Source: Capra hircus
Lineage: Eukaryota > Chordata > Mammalia > Artiodactyla > Bovidae
Direction of reading: 5' to 3'
NCBI RefSeq assembly: GCF_001704415.2
Contig: NC_030813.1
Location: 14,340,001 to 14,404,000, forward strand
DNA length: 64,000 nucleotides
A model generated the notes under the pieces. That model did no database searches, had not been told where the DNA came from, and saw only the letters and a list, made by a program, of their open reading frames with translations. This document shows, one piece after another, positions 22,874-34,829 of the stretch. The position numbers were made by a program, and so were the translations under genes. How positions within the stretch are numbered: position 1 is the first letter of the stretch; each line of letters starts with the position of its first letter.

Positions 22874-22888
22874 CTCAGACAGGATTTG

Positions 22889-23086
22889 AAAGTGAAAGTG
22901 CTAGTCTCACAATCGTGTCTGACTCTTTCCAACCCCATGGACTGTAGCCTGCCAGGCTCTCCCAGGCAAGAATAGTACGGGGGGGTTGCCATTTCTACCC
23001 CAAGGGATCTTCCCAACCCAAGGATCAAGCTTGGGTCTCTTGGGTTGCAGGCAGATTCTTTACCGAATAAGCCCACAGGTAAGACC
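22889..23086 (-). mobile_element. Bov-tA SINE, antisense, with small internal deletions
   Basis: Perfect 15-bp target-site duplication ctcagacaggatttg at 22874-22888 and 23087-23101. The body lacks part of the tail unit between CCAGGCTCT and CCCAGGCAAGAATAG. Confidence 0.93.
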
Positions 23087-23101
23087 CTCAGACAGGATTT
23101 G

Positions 23102-24859
23102 GGTTGTATCAAGGACTCCAGAATATTTATTTTTTCAATTTTATTCACTATATGTCCCATACAATAGTCAGTATACCACAAGATATTATGTAACCTCAAG
23201 TATGTAATAATTGGAATTCTCAAATGATCATCAAATAAAATATTTTGCATTTAGATTCTGTCCCAAACTTTAAAAACAAACAAACAAACAAACAAAACTG
23301 CAGCCTTATGTTTATCATTTCGTGTTATAAATGTAGGTAATGTAGACAAAAGAACACAATAGTTTGCATAATAAGACGACAACACCAAAAGATAGCCCTA
23401 TGCTAGTATCTTAAATAGAAATCAACTACTGATGTTTCTTTCCAGATTGGTTTTGAGTAAGAGTTTTAGCTCTTTATCCATATTTGCTTTTGAAATGTTG
23501 GCATCACCACATTCTATCCCATTTATTTCTAATGTTAGCACTGTTCATTGAAGGGAAAATATTAAGTCTAGGAAGATCATTTCAACCCATTGTTTTATCA
23601 GTTCCTTAAGCGTAGAGGGCTGTTTTGTCTCAGAACAACTACAGTGCACTGTTTGTAATTATGGAGGCATGTTGGAATCGCAGACACCAAGAGCGAAAGC
23701 TCTGTGATCTGGCTGTGACTGGGAAAGATAGAATGCTTCTATGAAAATTCAATATCTTTAAAGCTAGAAATATTCTGGCTTTGAACTAATTGTGGAAATT
23801 TAGAAGTAGAAGGAAATAGCTTAATTTTGAAATGACATTCTCATTTTGAAAAATATGTATTAAAGCATTTTTATATAAAGAGTTTTATAACATCGAGTAA
23901 CTCTACAGACACTGCTTTGATGAGTAAAGTGTAAATGAATCGGATCATATAGATTAAATTCCCTTTGAAATGCTCAAGGGTTTAAATAACTAGTGGATAT
24001 GTGATTGGCCCAAATCATTTGGGGTTTTATTGACTCCAAAGCATTCAAAAGAGGAATTGAGCTTCTCAGGCCATCGAAATGTGGCTGTTGGTCCAATGAT
24101 GATATCTGATGTGAAACCTCAAGAAAATATTTATTTTTTAAAAACCATATTATAAAATTATTTTTGCATCCAGTTAGTAATAGATGATACAAGTCAAAGT
24201 CAAGGAAACATTTTCTTCTGGTATTTTTGACAAAATCCTGTGCTAATTTTATCTGATTATCAACATAACTAATTTCCTTTTGCATGTATAGTTAAACTCT
24301 GCTTCTCAATTAGAATTAACTAGCTTTTCCAGAATTTGTTTAGAGTCAAGGGTGATGAGGTCCATGGGGAAGTGTGCAGGTGGAGAACCAGGAAATTATA
24401 CCCTTGAGAAGCTCTGGGGTTTTTAATCATTGAGATCTGACCCATAATGACCGATGAAAACATTCTGCTCCTCACTAGTGACTTGCAGATGGTGGACCTA
24501 GTTCAGACTCGTGTTCACTTCTTTCTTCCTCAAGTAAGCAAATACACATGTGTGTATGTGTGTGTGTAGAAATATGGAATTACAACAGCTGTCAAAAAAT
24601 CTTATTTCTGTTATTCGTGACACCTAGCATCAGACTAAGGTGCTAGGTGTGATTTTTCCATGCAAAGAATTATCCAACAAAAGCCCTTCCCATAAACCCC
24701 CTCTGCTCTGCACAGGGGGTTCTACCTGCTCAATTTTTCTATAAATCTAAAATATCATAAAATCTCAAATTTATTAATTAAAAAAAAGCCTTACACCATA
24801 GAGATTAAATCAGAAGCTATGCTCTCTTATGTGCTATCCTCCCAAATGGCACACACATG
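23102..24859. other. Unassigned unique DNA
   Basis: Contains a (CAAA)n run at about 23272-23296 and a short TG-rich patch at 24547-24568. No recognised transposable element or gene. Confidence 0.4.
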
Positions 24860-24886
24860 CGAACACAGACACACACACACACACAG
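24860..24886 (+). repeat. Short (AC)n microsatellite
   Basis: 'gacacacacacacacacacag', about 9 units, preceded by imperfect CACATGC units. Confidence 0.85.
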
Positions 24887-27800
24887 TTTCCCCAATTTTC
24901 ATTAATATTAGTTTGGTGACTGATACAACTAACTAGGTTTCTCTCACATATAATATATGTACAAGTAATGTATATTTGCAATGCATATGCCAATATAAAT
25001 ACATACACATATGACTGAGAAAGGATATCAAACTAAAGTAAAACATGCAATTATGAATCATAACTGACACTGAGTCTGTTATCATATTATGATTTGTAAG
25101 GTGTTTTGTGCACACAGCTGATGATGGAAGAGATGCAGACCCAGTGAGCTGAGAAAAGTCAGAGATAGCTTTTGTGTATTTCCCCCACACTGTGTAATCT
25201 ATGTTTACATAATTCATTTTCATTTGAGAGGGGCAGCGACTCCCAACCTTTCTCCTTTTTTTCTCTTGGTTTAGCAAATTCTCAAGGTCTTTTAAATTAA
25301 CTAGAAATTTTATCTCAATTGAATTTGCAATTGTATCTATTAACAGTGAAGTGATAATAAAGGTAACAATAAAAGATAAAATAGAGACAATGATCTTAAA
25401 TGTTTATTTTTGCTTGGTTACAAAATAATAAAGCAAAAATATTAACTCCTCACATTAATAAATGTTTGGTTTGGTTTATCTTCTACAATAAAGAATTATT
25501 AATAATCTCTCTGTGGGTGGAAGAAAACATTGAAATGTAGTTTCCAAATCTTGCTAATATAGTTAGTCATTTATTTTGGGAAGGTTGTTCTTAACCAAGT
25601 TAGCATGATCATTAAGGAATATTTGGATTGTTCTGTTTTGTTAACATAGTAGGTGAATGGTTACGATGGGTAATATAATTTATTATATGACTTATTCTAT
25701 GTGATTAATATATTACTTAAACTTATTTTAAATGTAGCTTTATATAAAAATACACATATTACAGGTATAAGGAATTAAATTAAAATTAGTTTCCCTAATA
25801 TTATAATTCATAGTATCATACAAGAAAGTAATTTAAATATTCTATTTGTATATATTATATAAATATCTGTGTATGTATTTATATATAAATATATATTGCA
25901 ACAGTCACAGGTCAAAGACAGATCTCATGAAGATAAGTTATAATTTTGTACAAGTATAGCTGTATTATGAAGGGAAAATACAAATTTTACTTATATATTA
26001 TTTATCACATATGTATTAAATATTATTTATTTAACAATGAAGTAGTCATATAAACATAGAAATATGCCAATAGCATTTGTAAATTACTTCAGAAATTACC
26101 ATCTGCAGATGTTTTAACAATTATAAATATGTTCCTTATACAAATGGATAAAATTCTTTTAGCCACCTTACCTCTGTTTTCAATATCTTAAATCAGACTT
26201 TTAAATACCCACTGGCTTTAACATACATATTTGTATGCATGTTTAAACCTTTTATTCTCTGTATGTTCTGGAAGAAGTAGTTACTCTCTTGTAGGAAATG
26301 CACTCATGAAACATTACCTGCAACCAAGTCTAGAATATATTATTTTTGAGATATATCTGTTTTTTTTTTAATGCTTCCTCTCTGTTCTCTCCTGTATTTG
26401 TCTCTGGATACATATTCACTTGAAACCTACTTTTATCTTTACTTTTTACTCTGGAAAGTTGTCCTCTCTTGCCAGTCTTTTTGTAGGAGGTTGTGAACGG
26501 GAAGATATTGTTCTAAAGTGACAGCTTAGCAGTCCTGGGCATATTCTGAGGGCTAACGATCCAGTCTGACCTGACACGTACAGTGCTTCCCTATCTCCCA
26601 TTTCCATGCTCACACTACCAGTTAATCTGGCATATTCAGGGTCATTTGATCAGTTGCATAAAATGATCTTGATACTTAGCAGTTTGAGCATCCTTTGGGT
26701 GGCTCTTAACTGTCTTTGAGAACATTGTTCATGTACCAGATTTTAGTGAATGTTCCCCAGTTACTTTCTACTCTAAAATATAATTTAAAAGTTTAGACGG
26801 CTGTTATAACAAAAGATTTCTTACTTGCTTGGCTTCATTCAGTTTTTTTTTTTTTTTCCTTCCATCCAATGTCTAATTACATAAAGTAACTGCAATTGAA
26901 TTTCTTATGTCTTTGCTATTTAACTACACATAAGATCTTTGCAAATTTCTCATGGTCTAAGTATTCTGTAAGAAGGGAAATCTCTTGTATTTTTAGTAGA
27001 GAAGGTCAGATCGGTTGTGTCTAGCAGAGGAATAAATGAGGTACTTTGGAATTTCTGTAGAATTCAAACCATGAAGGGACTGATAATTTATGAGCTTTGC
27101 CAAAAAATCATAGGGTGAATCATATGATTAAAGAAATGTATAGTATTAAGGAAATGTATCCTAAAAGCAGAGGTGTTTTAAAATGCATTTTGACGTTATT
27201 AATGCTTTTTTTTTTTTTTTGAATAGCTGGTAATTCAGAGCCCTGAGCATGAAAAAGCATCAGATTTAGCCAGATCTCTAGAATATGGGTGAAAGAGATG
27301 CAGAATCACAAAATTCACGTGTTTGCCTGGGGCTCTAAACATATCAAATCATCCACACTTCTCAAATGATCTGGATTGCTTTAACTTCTCATCCTGGATC
27401 TTTCAGTGTCACAGCAGACTACTGTGAGGGCCAGCGACCCAGTATCCATGGCCAATTTCTTTGTTTAGAGCCCCATCTGGTTATAAAACCTATCTTATTC
27501 CTTGGAGATAGACCAGAACCATGGGTCCAATTTACATGGGTTGGGTAGTACAAGTGCCTCTTCAGTTGCAATGTTCTTCATAAGCTGCAACCCATTAATT
27601 GTGGTTTATTTAGTTCGCAATGACCTAGTAACAGCAGCAGCACGTGGTCTCCTGACAACATGGCTTGATGACCATCATGGCCTCCCAACAGGGTTTTGTA
27701 GTGCTCCCAGCCTGTGTAGAAGGCAGCAGCACAGCCCCTTAGTGGTGTGAGTAACCGAGATCGGATTTGACTGTCTCTCCTCTGCAGTTTGGTTTGGGCT

Positions 27801-28148
27801 ACTTTTGTGGTGGATTGACTCTCAGTTGGCTTTGCAGATTTTTAATGAGGAGCAAACATTGTTTTGGAGTGGCACAGCTGAGGAGCAGGGGCCTGGTGAA
27901 AGATGTTGTTTTTGGCAGAAATGATGGCAGAATCAGGAATAACAGCTGGGAAGAGTGCACTTAACTGTGAAAAAAATAGAAGGTCTACTAACTGGAAAAC
28001 TCAATTGTTGGTGATGCTTCAGTCAATAGCTCTGAATTGAAAGTCACAGGTTTTTGCAAAATACTGAATTTGGAGCTATGGTTTCAAAGAATCTAAAAGA
28101 ATCATGTGTAGGAACAAGCCATGGTATTAATGTGCTCCCTTAGCATCT
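24887..28148. other. Long unassigned, AT-rich stretch
   Basis: About 3.2 kb with no recognised young repeat. 25650-26110 is extremely AT-rich with TATATAAATATA-like motifs. 27360-27970 is less AT-rich and more unique, with a splice-acceptor-like CTGTCTCTCCTCTGCAG at 27771-27787, but no exon can be defined. Confidence 0.4.
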
Positions 28149-28416
28149 GAGAAGTCAATGGCACCCCACTCCAGCACTCTTGCCTGGAAAATCCCATGGA
28201 CGGAGGAGCCTGGTGGGCCACAGTCCATGGGGTCACTAAGAGTCGGGCATGACTGAGCGACTTCACTTTCGCTTTTCACTTTCATGTATTGGAGAAGGAA
28301 ATGGCAACCCACTCCAGTGTTCTTGCCTGGAGAATCCCAGGGATGGAGGAGCCTGGTGGGCTGCTGTCTATGGGGTCGCACAGAGTTGGACATGACTGAA
28401 GCGACTTAGCAGCAGC
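28149..28416 (+). mobile_element. Bov-A2 SINE dimer
   Basis: Two Bov-A units joined by ACTTTCGCTTTTCACTTTCA, ending GACTTAGCAGCAG. Confidence 0.93.
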
Positions 28417-28916
28417 GTCTCTATTGGATTTAGGGGTTTTGTCATATTATCATTAAGTTAAATCATTTATGTATTCATCCATTTCTTTTCTGATTTCAAC
28501 AATGAGTATTTCTTAAGGACTTACTGTTTACCCTTCAGATGATAGGAAATTTCATTAAACATAGCCCCTATCTTTAACACTTTGCAGTCTTACAAGTGGG
28601 GAAAAACATCTCTAAATAACTATGCAAAATGAGATGACATATAAAGTGTTATGGGAAGGAGTTTCTTCTATCTAGAAGGGGTAGAAAAAGCCTTAAGATG
28701 GAGATAACACCTAAGTATAGATTTGAATGAATAGAACTGAGAAACTCAGTCATAGGAAAAGTAACATCTCAGAGGAGGAAAGGCAAAGTAAAAATACCAG
28801 ATGTAAATAGTTGTTTACTTTTATTGAAATGTACAAGGTATATTTGAGTTATCTCCTGCTGAGATATCTCAAACCAAACAGATCTATCAGACAAAAATAC
28901 CAGTAAGACTATAGAA
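28417..28916. other. Unassigned; part may be an ancient dispersed repeat
   Basis: 'caatgagtatttcttaagg' and 'taactatgcaaaatgagatg' (28500-28660) resemble very old repeat debris. No gene. Confidence 0.3.
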
Positions 28917-29098
28917 GAGCTTCCCGGGTGGGGCAGTGGTAAAGAATCTGCCTGCCAATACAAGAGACACAAGAGACACGGGCTCGCTCATTGGGTTGGG
29001 GAGTGGCAACCCACTCCAGTATTCTTGTCTGGGAAATCCCATGGACGGAGCAGCCTGGTGTGCTACAGTCCATGGGGTCACAGAGTAGGACACGACTG
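28917..29098 (+). mobile_element. Bov-tA SINE
   Basis: Head GAGCTTCCCGGGTGGGGCAG, tail GGGAAATCCCATGGACGGAG. The B-box area is degraded and the segment GGAAGATCCCCTGGAGAAGG is missing. Confidence 0.9.
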
Positions 29099-29324
29099 GG
29101 GATACAAGTATTAAATACATTTAAAAAGCTATATAAGCTTTAATTAACGTGGTTAACTTTAAGTAAGTCACATAGAAATTTTCATTCAATAACTGCAAAG
29201 CACATATTATGTTCAAACGCACTGGGCATAGTGAACACCCTCTTCCAACAACACAAGATAAGACTCTACATGTGGACATCACCAGATGATCAATACTGAA
29301 ATAAAATTGATTATATTCTTTGCA

Positions 29325-30655
29325 GTCAAACATGGAGAAGCTCTATACAGTCAGCAAAAGCAAGACCGGGAGCTGACTGTGGCCCAGATCATGTACTCCT
29401 TATTGCCAAATTTAGACTTAAATTGAAGAAAGTAGAGAAAATCACTAAACCACTCAGGTATGACCTAAATCAAATCCCTTACATAGTGGAAGTGACAAAT
29501 AGATTCAAGGGATTAGATCTGATAGAATGCCTGAAAAACTATGGATGGAGGTTTGTGACGTTGTACAGGAGACAGGGAGCAAGACCATCCCCAAGAAAAA
29601 GAAATGCAGGGAAAATGTTTGTCTGAGAAGGCCTCACAAATATCTGAGAAAAGAGAGGAAGCTAAAGGCAAAGGAGAAAAGGAAAGATATACCCATTTGA
29701 ATGCAGAGTGCCAAAGAAGAGCAAAGAGAGATAAGAAAGCCTTCTTCAGTGATCAATGCAAAGAAATAGAGGGAAACAATAGAATGGGAAAGACTAGAGA
29801 TTTCTTCAATAAAATTAGAGATACCAAGAAGACTATTTCATTCAAAGATGGGCACAATAAAGGACAGAAATGGTAAGGACCTAACACAAGCAGAAGATTT
29901 TAAGAAGAGGTGGCGAGAATACACAGAAGAACTGTACAAAAAAGATCTTCATGACCCAGATAATCATGATGGTGTGATCACTCACCTAGAGCCAGACATT
30001 CTGGAATGTGAAGTCAAGTGGGCCTTAGGAAGCATCACAACGAAAAAAGCTAGTGGAGGTGATGGAATTCCAGCTGAGCCATTTTAAATCCCAAAAGATG
30101 ATATTGTTAAAGTGCTGCACTCAGAATGCCAGATAACTTGGAAAACTCAGCAGTGGCCACAGGACCAGAAAAGGTCAGTTTTTATTACAATCCCAAAGAA
30201 AGGCAATGCCAAAGAATGCTCAAACTCCCACACAATTGCCCTCATTTCACATGCTAGCAAAGTAATGCCCCAAATTCTCTAAGCCAGGCTTTAACAGTAA
30301 GTGAATCATGAACTTCCAGATATTCAAGCTGAATTTAGAAAGGGCAGAGGAACCAGAGATTAAATTGCCAACATCTGTTGGATCATCAAAAAAGCAAGAG
30401 AGTTCCAGAAAATCATTCATTTTTGCTTTATTGACTATACCAAAGCCTTTGACTGTGTGGATCACAACACACTGTGGAAAATACTGAAAGAGATGGGAAT
30501 ACCAGACCACCTGACCTACCTCCTGAGAAATCTGTATGCAGGTCAAGAAGCAACAGTCAGAACTGGACATGGAACAACAAACTGGCTCTGAATCAGGAAA
30601 GGAGTATGTCAAGGTTATGTATTGTCACCCTGCTTATTTAACTTTTATGCAGAGT
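29325..30655 (+). mobile_element. BovB LINE internal fragment (old copy)
   Basis: Begins in the segment between endonuclease and reverse transcriptase (GGAGAAGCTCTATACAGTC, GAGCTGACTGTGGC) and runs into the RT palm (GGAATACCAGACCACCTGAC, CACCCTGCTTATTTAAC). It stops abruptly after GCAGAGT at about 30655. The reading frame is fragmented (open pieces at 29604-29876 and 29848-30087) with many stops. Its 3' end is missing at this junction, which is unusual for LINEs since truncation is normally 5'. Confidence 0.9.
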
Positions 30656-30718
30656 TATATACTATACTTCCTTGCTTCTCTTCCTCTACTCTTAGGCTAT
30701 AATAATTGAAACTAATAT
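30656..30718. other. 63-bp spacer between two BovB fragments
   Basis: Non-BovB sequence, pyrimidine-rich (CTTGCTTCTCTTCCTCTACT). The following BovB repeats RT sequence already present just upstream. Confidence 0.6.
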
Positions 30719-31690
30719 TTATATGCAGGTCAGGAACCAACACTTAGAACAGGACATGGAACAACAGACTGGTTCCAAATAGGGAAAGGAGTACGTCAAG
30801 GCTGTATATTGTCACCCTGCTTATTTAACTTATATGCAGAGTACATCATGAGAAACGCTGGGCTGGAGGAAGCACAAGCTGGAATCAAGATTGCAGGGGG
30901 AAATATCAGTAACCTCAAATATGCAGATGACACCAACCTTATGGCAGAAGGTGAAGAGGAACTAAAGAGCCTCCTCATGAAAGTGAAAGAGGAGAGTCTA
31001 AAAGTTGGCTTAAAACTCAACATTCAGAAAGAAAACTAAGATCATGGCATCCAGTCCCATCACTTCATGGCAAATGGCAACAATGGCAGACTTTATTTTT
31101 GGGGGCTCCAAAATCACTGCAGATGGTGGCTGCAGCCATGAAATTAAAAGATGCTTGTTCCTTGGAAGGAAAGCTGTGATCAACCTAGACAGCATATTAA
31201 CAAGCAGGACATTACTTTGCCAACAAATGTCCATCTAGTCCAACTTATGGTTTTTCCAGTAGTCATGTATGGATGTTGAGAGTCAGACTATAAAGAAAGC
31301 TGAGTGCTGAAGAATTGATGTTTTTGAACTATGGTGTGGAGAAGAGTTTTGAGAGTCCCTTGGACTGCAAGGAGGTCAAACCAGTTGATTCTAAAGGAAA
31401 TCAATCCTAATATTCATTGGAAGGACTGATGCTGAGCTGAAACTCCAATACTTTGGACACCTGATGTGAAGAACTGACTCATTGGAAAAGACCCAAATGC
31501 TGGGAAAGATCAAAGGCAGGAGGAGAAGGGGATGACAGAGGATGAAATGATTGGATCGCATCACCAACTCTATAGACATGAGTTTGATAAGCTCCAGGAG
31601 TTGGTGATGGACAGGGAAGTCTGGTGTGCTGCAGGCCATGGGGTCGCAAAGAGTCGGGCATGACTGAGCAACTGAACTGAACTGACTGAC
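30719..31690 (+). mobile_element. BovB 3' part, separate 5'-truncated copy
   Basis: Starts at ATATGCAGGTCAGGAACC and runs to the ACTGAACTGA tail. It overlaps by about 120 bp the RT segment at the end of the preceding fragment, so these are two insertions or a duplication. Near-repeats actaatattt (before) and actaaatttt (after) may be a decayed TSD. Confidence 0.9.
30809..31039 (+). pseudogene. BovB RT fragment with YADD
   Basis: This 76-codon open segment covers the catalytic part of the BovB reverse transcriptase. It starts at SPCLFNLYAEYIMRNAGLEE, has KYADD (catalytic YADD at bases 30920-30931), and ends after LKLNIQKEN with a frameshift. The rest of the ORF downstream is broken by indels (for example near 31045 and 31280), so no functional enzyme remains. 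Confidence 0.8.
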
Positions 31691-31877
31691 TGAACTGACT
31701 AAATTTTGAACACATCATAGGCTATTAAGTAAGACTCAACAACATGACAATCTTATTCTCTAAACAGAAAGCAATTAAGTTAAAATTAAACAACAATAAC
31801 AACAAAAAACATAAACAAAGCCAAGTAGAAAAAAGCCATATTTGGAAACTTAGAAACATGTGTTAAAACCATTTGAA
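31691..31877. other. Short unique stretch
   Basis: A-rich DNA between two BovB fragments, with an AACAACAATAACAAC patch near 31788. Confidence 0.4.
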
Positions 31878-32085
31878 AGATTGAGCGCAAGAGAAGGGGG
31901 TGACAGAAGATGAAATGGCTGGATGGCATCACTGGCTCAATGGACATGAGTTTGTGGAAACTCAGGGAGATTGTGAAGGACAGGGAGGCCTGACCTGCTA
32001 CTGATGTGCTGACATGCTGACGTGTTCATGTGGTCACAAAGAGTCCCCACATGACTTAGCAACTGAATAACAACAAAATAGATGA
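31878..32085 (+). mobile_element. BovB 3'-terminal fragment, diverged
   Basis: Diverged BovB terminal part (GACAGAAGATGAAATGGCTGG, GGACAGGGAGGCCTG, ACTTAGCAACTGAATAAC). It ends in an AACAACAAA tail rather than ACTGA repeats, suggesting an older subfamily. Confidence 0.8.
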
Positions 32086-32411
32086 AAGAATACTCATTTG
32101 GAAATGAAACATTTTTAGAATGGAATAGTAACAAATACTCTACAATTTAAAACTTATGGCCACAGATGAAGTATTTAGAAAAGACATATATATCATGAAA
32201 GAGAGAAAGCCTTAATGTACTATCTTAACTTTAAGGAACTACCTTAAAAACTTAAGAACAGAATTGACAAACCATTAGCCAGACTCATCAAGAAACAGAG
32301 GGAGAAAAATCAAATCAATGAAATTAGAAATGAAAATGAGAGATCACAACAAACAACAAAGAAATACAAAGGATCATAAGAGACTACTATCAGCAACTGT
32401 ATGCCAATAAA

Positions 32412-32669
32412 ATGGACAACGTGGAAGAAATGGACAAATTCTTAGAAAAGTACAACTTTCCAAAACTGAACCAGGAAGAAATAGAAAATTTTAACAGACC
32501 CATCACAAGCACTGAAATTGAAACTGCGATCAGAAATCTTCCAGCAAACAAAAGCCCAGGTCCAGACGGCTTCACAGCTGAATTCTACCAAAAATTTAGA
32601 GAAAAGCTAACACCTAACATATTCAAACTCTTCCAGAAAGTTGCAGAGGAAGATAAACGTCCAAACTAA
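32412..32669 (+). pseudogene. L1 ORF2 fragment: RT N-terminal segment
   Basis: An 85-codon open segment containing the L1 RT entry motif NKSPGPDGFTAEFYQKF, preceded by the RPITSTEIETAI block. A stop at 32667-32669 ends it just before the next RT block (TLIPKPDKD-like, visible in translation after 32690). Adjacent pieces at 32748 and 33244 belong to the same original ORF. Confidence 0.88.
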
Positions 32670-32747
32670 TTCAATGAGGCCACCATCACCCTAATACCAA
32701 AACCTGACAAAGATGCCACAAAAAAAGAAAACTACAGGCCAATATCA

Positions 32748-33197
32748 TTGATGAACATAGATGCAAAAATCCTTAACAAAATTCTAGCAATCAGAATCCA
32801 ACAACACATTAAAAAGATCATACATCATGACCAAGTGGGCTTTATCCCAGGGATGCAAGGATTCTTCAATATCCACAAATCAATCAATGTAATACACTAC
32901 ATTAACAAATTGAAAAATAAAAGCCATATGATTATCCCAATAGATGCAGAGAAAGCCTTTGACAAAATTCAACATCCATTTATGATAAAAACTCTCCAGA
33001 AAGCAGGAATAGAAGGAACATACCTCAACATAATAAAAGCTATATGTGACAAACCCACAGCAAACATTATCCTCAATGGTGAAAAATTGAAAGCATTTCC
33101 CCTAAAGTCAGGAACACAACAAGTGTGTCCACTTTCACCACTAGTATTCAACATAATTTTGGAAGATTTGGCCACAGCAATCAGAACGGAAAAATAA
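32748..33197 (+). pseudogene. L1 ORF2 fragment: RT fingers/palm, before the active site
   Basis: A 149-codon open segment with L1 RT blocks: NIDAKILNKILAIRIQQHI, QVGFIPGMQGFFNIHKS, DAEKAFDKIQHPF (first catalytic Asp region), then GTQQVCPLSPLVFNIILE. The usual QGCPLSPLLFNIVLE box carries substitutions (Q-V for Q-G). It stops at 33195-33197. The catalytic FADD box that should follow is missing (see 33200-33260). Confidence 0.9.
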
Positions 33198-33199
33198 TA

Positions 33200-33260
33200 A
33201 AAGGAATCCAAATTGGAAAAGAAGAAGTAAAACTCTGGACTACATGATCCTCTACATAGA
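33200..33260 (+). pseudogene. L1 ORF2: lost FADD catalytic motif
   Basis: After IGKEEVKL the sequence reads CTCTGGACTACATGATCC where the family has a longer stretch encoding SLFADDMI. About 10 bases are gone, deleting the metal-binding Asp pair and shifting the frame by one. This alone inactivates the enzyme. Confidence 0.8.
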
Positions 33261-34002
33261 AAACCCTAAAGACTCCACCAGAAAATTACTAGAGCTAATC
33301 AATGAATATAGTAAAGTTGCAGGATATAAAATCAACACACAGAAATCCCTTGCATTCCTATACAGTAATAATGAGAAAATAGAAGGAGAAATTAAGGAAA
33401 CAATTCCATTCACCATTGCAACGAAAAGAATAAAATACTTAGGAATATATCTACCTAAAGAAACTAAAGACCTATATATAGAAAACTATAAAACACTGTT
33501 GAAAGAAATCAAAGAGGACACTAATAGATGGAGAAATATACCATGTTCATGGATCGGAAGAATTAATATAGTGAAAATGAGTATACTACCCAAAGCAATC
33601 TATAGATTCAATGCAATTCCTATCAAGCTTCCAACAGTATTTTTCACAAAGCTAGAACAAATAATTTCACAATTTGTATGGAAATACAAAAAAACTCAAA
33701 TAGCCAAAGCAATCTTGAGAAAGAAGAATGGAACTGGAGGAATCAACCTGCCTGACTTCAGGCTCTACTACAAAGCCACAGTCATCAAGACAGTGTGGTA
33801 CTGGCACAAAGACAGACATATAGATCAATGGAACAAAATAGAAAGCCCAGAGATAAATCCATTCACCTATGGACACCTTATCTTTGACAAAGGAGTCAAG
33901 AATATACAATGGAGAAAAGACAATCTCTTTAAAAAGTGGTGCTGGGAAAACTGGTCAATCATTTGTAAGAGAATGAAGCTAGAACACTTTCTAACACCAT
34001 AA
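33244..34002 (+). pseudogene. L1 ORF2 fragment: thumb and connection (252 codons)
   Basis: The longest open segment in the window, starting two codons after the lost FADD box at MILYIENPKDSTRKLLELI. It includes the L1 blocks INTQKSLAFLYSNN, IKYLGIYLPKETKDLY, RWRNIPCSWIGRINIVKM and FVWKYKKTQIAKAILRKK, then WYWHKDRHIDQWNKIE. It ends at a stop after MKLEHFLTP. The Cys-rich C-terminal domain lies beyond it and is lost. Long openness reflects moderate age, not function: it has no N-terminal half or promoter. Confidence 0.92.
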
Positions 34003-34323
34003 ACAAAAATAAACTCAAAATGGATTAACGATCTAAACATAAGACCAGAAACTATAAAACTCCTAGAGGAGAACATAGGCAAAACACTCTCTGACATAAA
34101 TCACAGCAGGATCCTCTATGACCCATCACCCAGAATATTGGAAATAAAAGCAAAAATAAACAAATGGGACCTAATTAAACTTAAAAGCTGCACAACAAAG
34201 GAAACTATATGGATAAGAAGGCATGTAGTTTATATATTATAGTAACAAATTCATATTCTGTAATCAGATTGAGTATGTTTGAATCCAATTTCCACATCTT
34301 ATTAATGTATTAAATGATCAGAG

Positions 34324-34814
34324 TGTTAGGGGAAATATTGACTGAAACTAGCTGTCTGACCAGGAAAGATAATAGCCATTTACACAAGTTATCTTGCAAA
34401 AGGAGGTCCTCTCAAGGAACGTGGAACTAACAAGCCACCTCCAACCAGAATAATTCAAGAAAGGTCAAAAGTAAAGAGGAGACATCAGTCCACATGTCCT
34501 ACCAACCTCCCAGAATCCTTCATGCTGGACTCCAGTTTGGCTGAGCAACGTGCTCATGAGCAGAAAGGGCCATGGGTCAGAATGATTGGCCAGAGACAAC
34601 TCAAAAAGTGACCGCATTACCATAAAACATGAGATTGCAAGCCATGTGGCAGAGCAAGTCTCCTGAGTTTCCTTACCTCTGCTCTCCCACCAGGCACCCC
34701 TTCCCAATAAGTACCTTGGTTTGTCAGCATGTGTGTCTCCTCAGACAATTCATTTCCAAGTGTTAGGCAAGAGCCCATTCTTGAGCCCTAGAGGGTATCC
34801 TCTTTCCTGCAACA
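34324..34814 (+). mobile_element. Solo LTR of an endogenous retrovirus (class I-like)
   Basis: Begins TGTTAGGGGAAATATTG and ends TCCTGCAACA, so it is bounded by TG...CA. It has the polyadenylation-like CCCAATAAG at about 34706 followed by GT-rich U5-like sequence ('tcagcatgtgtgtctcc'). No gag/pol sequence is attached. I could not find a clean 4-6 bp TSD. The family name is not determined. Confidence 0.65.
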
Positions 34815-34829
34815 CTAGCCTTCCCCAAG

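Larger units (their letters stand above)
32235..34215 (+). mobile_element. L1 ORF2 fragment, truncated at both ends
   Basis: Nearly 2 kb of L1 ORF2, from the region between endonuclease and RT (AATTGACAAACCATTAGCC) to the C-terminal part (CTATGACCCATCACCCAG). No 5' UTR, ORF1, 3' UTR or poly(A) is present. The 3' loss is atypical and implies later deletion or recombination. Confidence 0.92.

Noticed and set aside
27771..27964. Acceptor-like CTGTCTCTCCTCTGCAG followed by an open frame
   Set aside because: No matching donor with a sensible exon length and no family match; a lone acceptor motif is common by chance.
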